From assembly GCA_022839625.1 (NCBI GenBank), contig JALHJL010000093.1:1-6644 (forward strand): a stretch of DNA of 6,644 bases. Direction: 5' to 3'. This DNA comes from Phycisphaerales bacterium (GTDB taxonomy: Bacteria; Planctomycetota; Phycisphaerae; UBA1845; Fen-1342). Position 1 is the stretch's first letter. Each line of letters opens with the position of its first letter. A program made the position numbers and the translations under genes. Below, piece by piece: positions 5,719 to 6,644 of the stretch. Below the pieces are notes generated by a model. The model was given only the letters and a program-made list of their open reading frames with translations. It was not told the origin of the DNA and did not search any database.

Positions 5719-6378
5719 ATGCGTCTTTCAAAACGGCGAGTTGTTCTCAGCGCCTCGACCGGCCTCTTCGCCCTGCTCGCGGGGTGTACCGCCCTGAATC
5801 GTCCATACCCGGCCAAGCGGTGCTTCGCGCTGGAAACCCCGCAGCGCCCCGAGCGAGTCAACCCGCCGGCGAGCGCGACAATGCGCGTGCGCCAATTCCG
5901 CGTGTCGCCGCCGTATCACCAGCCGCAGTTCGTTTACCGGCTCGGCGAAGCTGAGTTCAAGCGCGACTACTACGTCGAATTCATCGCTCCGCCATCCGAG
6001 CTGGTGACCGATCAGGCCATTGCGTGGTTGTGCGACAGCGGTGCTTTCCGCACGACCTGTGCCGGGAGCAGCGCGGCCGACCACGACCTGGTGCTGGAAG
6101 CCGTCGTGACCAGCCTTTACGGTGACTACACAGACGCTACTGCGCCACAGGCCGTGCTGTCCATCCACTTCTTTCTGCTAGCCGAGGGAGGCACGCGCAC
6201 TAACGTCGTATTCGATCGAACCTACTCCGAGCACGTTTCGGTGGGCGGCGAGGAACCGGACAAGCTGGTCCGCGGCTGGAGCCAGGGTCTACAACGCATT
6301 CTCACAACGCTCGAAGCGGACCTTCGCGGAGCCTCACTCGTGAGCGTCGCCCGCGCGCAGAACGAGCGCAACCGGTAG
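5719..6378 (+). CDS. PqiC-like ABC-transport auxiliary outer-membrane lipoprotein
   Basis: The product is 219 residues; the ATG at 5719 has GAGGA at 5706-5710 and lies 2 nt after the MCE gene. The N-terminus is a lipoprotein signal: basic MRLSKRR, a hydrophobic core, and lipobox LAGC with the lipidated Cys at 23. The next residue is Thr, not Asp, so sorting to the outer membrane is expected. The mature part resembles the ABC-type transport auxiliary lipoprotein family (PqiC/YmbA): MRVRQFRVSPPY near 55-66, then FVYRLGEAEFKRDYYVEF (71-88), then AIAWL. PqiC forms a ring at the outer membrane that receives lipid from its MCE partner. Three further cysteines are present (35, 105, 114); 105 and 114 could form a disulfide. 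It is the last gene of the operon. Confidence 0.85.
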   Translation: MRLSKRRVVLSASTGLFALLAGCTALNRPYPAKRCFALETPQRPERVNPPASATMRVRQFRVSPPYHQPQFVYRLGEAEFKRDYYVEFIAPPSELVTDQAIAWLCDSGAFRTTCAGSSAADHDLVLEAVVTSLYGDYTDATAPQAVLSIHFFLLAEGGTRTNVVFDRTYSEHVSVGGEEPDKLVRGWSQGLQRILTTLEADLRGASLVSVARAQNERNR

Positions 6379-6547
6379 CCCGTACGGGTCGAGCAGGTGC
6401 TCGCCTTTCGAACACAATCTCGCCCCGTTGGCCTGGACGGGCCGTTCTCGGACAGACACCTGCGGCGAGGCCAGGCCGGCGGGTTGGTTGGTCCACGCGC
6501 TCGCGCATGACCGGTGTTCCGGGTCGGCCCCCGTCCGGCAAGTTTTT
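6379..6547. other. Gene-free spacer between the operon and the second IS
   Basis: No convincing gene is seen. Right after the stop come a 10-bp palindrome (6379-6388, CCCGTACGGG) and a small hairpin (6391-6402, GAGCA-GG-TGCTC). A second hairpin lies at 6509-6525 (GACCGG, loop TGTT, CCGGGTC with one bulge). The only T run is TTTTT at 6543-6547, abutting the IS and 17 nt past that hairpin, so no proper intrinsic terminator is formed. Confidence 0.5.
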
Positions 6548-6569
6548 GGTTCATCTCCGAATTCCGGGG
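6548..6569 (-). repeat. Terminal inverted repeat, left end of right IS copy
   Basis: This is a perfect reverse complement of 77-98 over 22 bp. It is preceded by TTTTT and followed by CGTAGATG, neither of which extends the match. Confidence 0.8.
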
Positions 6570-6630
6570 CGTAGATGAGCCAACGGCAGTCCCGTTCTAT
6601 CTTGTTGTTCTGCAAGGACATCAAGAGAAC

Positions 6631-6644
6631 AGGAGCTGCCGATG
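6631..6644 (+). promoter_or_regulatory. Ribosome site and start codon of a probable transposase gene
   Basis: AGGAG at 6631-6635 is followed after 6 nt by ATG at 6642-6644. It lies about 95 bases inside the IS left end, where an ISL3-type transposase would be expected to start. An earlier ATG at 6575 in another frame is also open to the window edge but has no ribosome site. Only the start codon can be seen, so the product is inferred from context. Confidence 0.45.

Larger units (their letters stand above)
6548..6644 (+). mobile_element. 5' end of a second copy of the same IS (left end)
   Basis: This begins with the 22-bp repeat shared, in inverted sense, with the right end of the left IS copy. 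A leader of about 70 bases follows, then AGGAG (6631-6635) and an ATG at 6642-6644, the last three bases of the window. That spacing fits an IS left end followed by its transposase start. The coding part is outside the window, so identity with the left copy rests on the terminal repeat alone. Both copies are oriented left to right. Confidence 0.65.

Noticed and set aside
6379..6402. Palindrome and small hairpin just after the last operon gene as a terminator
   Set aside because: The first is a loopless 10-bp palindrome, the second has a 5-bp stem with a 2-base loop, and no T tract follows either. This is not a convincing intrinsic terminator.
6509..6547. Hairpin 6509-6525 with TTTTT at 6543-6547 as a terminator
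   Set aside because: The T run starts 17 nt after the stem instead of directly at its base, so the classic structure is not formed.

Overview
The window is a GC-rich stretch from a Gram-negative bacterium. The evidence is a set of outer-envelope genes: an MlaE/MlaF/MlaD-type lipid ABC transporter, an outer-membrane-type lipoprotein, and the remains of a DUF3313-type lipoprotein. A high-GC proteobacterium is the simplest guess, but no rRNA or other phylogenetic marker is present, so the species cannot be fixed. All recognisable genes are on the + strand. No tRNA, rRNA or CRISPR array was seen.

Layout. Positions 1-98 are the 3' end of an ISL3-type insertion sequence, with the last 30 transposase codons and a terminal inverted repeat. 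From 99 to 692 is a DUF3313-like lipoprotein gene that has lost its start and signal peptide at the IS junction. Next come a small STAS-domain gene (670-945) interrupted by an in-frame TAG, a DUF2934 gene (977-1213), a short HPF/RaiA-like gene (1295-1615) and an RsbU/SpoIIE-type PP2C phosphatase (1629-2618). These are followed by a tightly packed transporter block: a STAS-MlaE fusion permease (2602-3768), an MlaF ATPase (3768-4607), an MlaD-like MCE protein with a long helical tail (4604-5716) and a PqiC-like lipoprotein (5719-6378). After 169 bases without a gene, the 5' end of a second IS copy begins at 6548, in the same orientation as the first, and runs to the end of the window.

How the genes fit together. 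Overlaps of 1, 4 and 17 nt and gaps of 2 and 13 nt indicate that at least the phosphatase-to-lipoprotein part is one operon. The transporter would move phospholipid-like substrates between the inner and outer membranes. The MCE protein's long tail and the PqiC-like lipoprotein suggest a trans-envelope bridge rather than the short Mla arrangement with a soluble MlaC shuttle; no mlaC is present. The upstream genes (STAS protein, PP2C phosphatase, HPF-like ribosome factor) look like a stress or partner-switching module attached to an envelope-maintenance machine. Yet both STAS domains lack a Ser/Thr at the usual phosphorylation position, and no kinase is present, so the phosphatase has no obvious target here.

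The left part of the locus is decaying: one gene is cut by the IS and the next carries a stop codon. The nearly equal length of IS sequence at the two ends (98 and 97 bases) suggests the window may be a whole assembly contig ending in a multicopy repeat.
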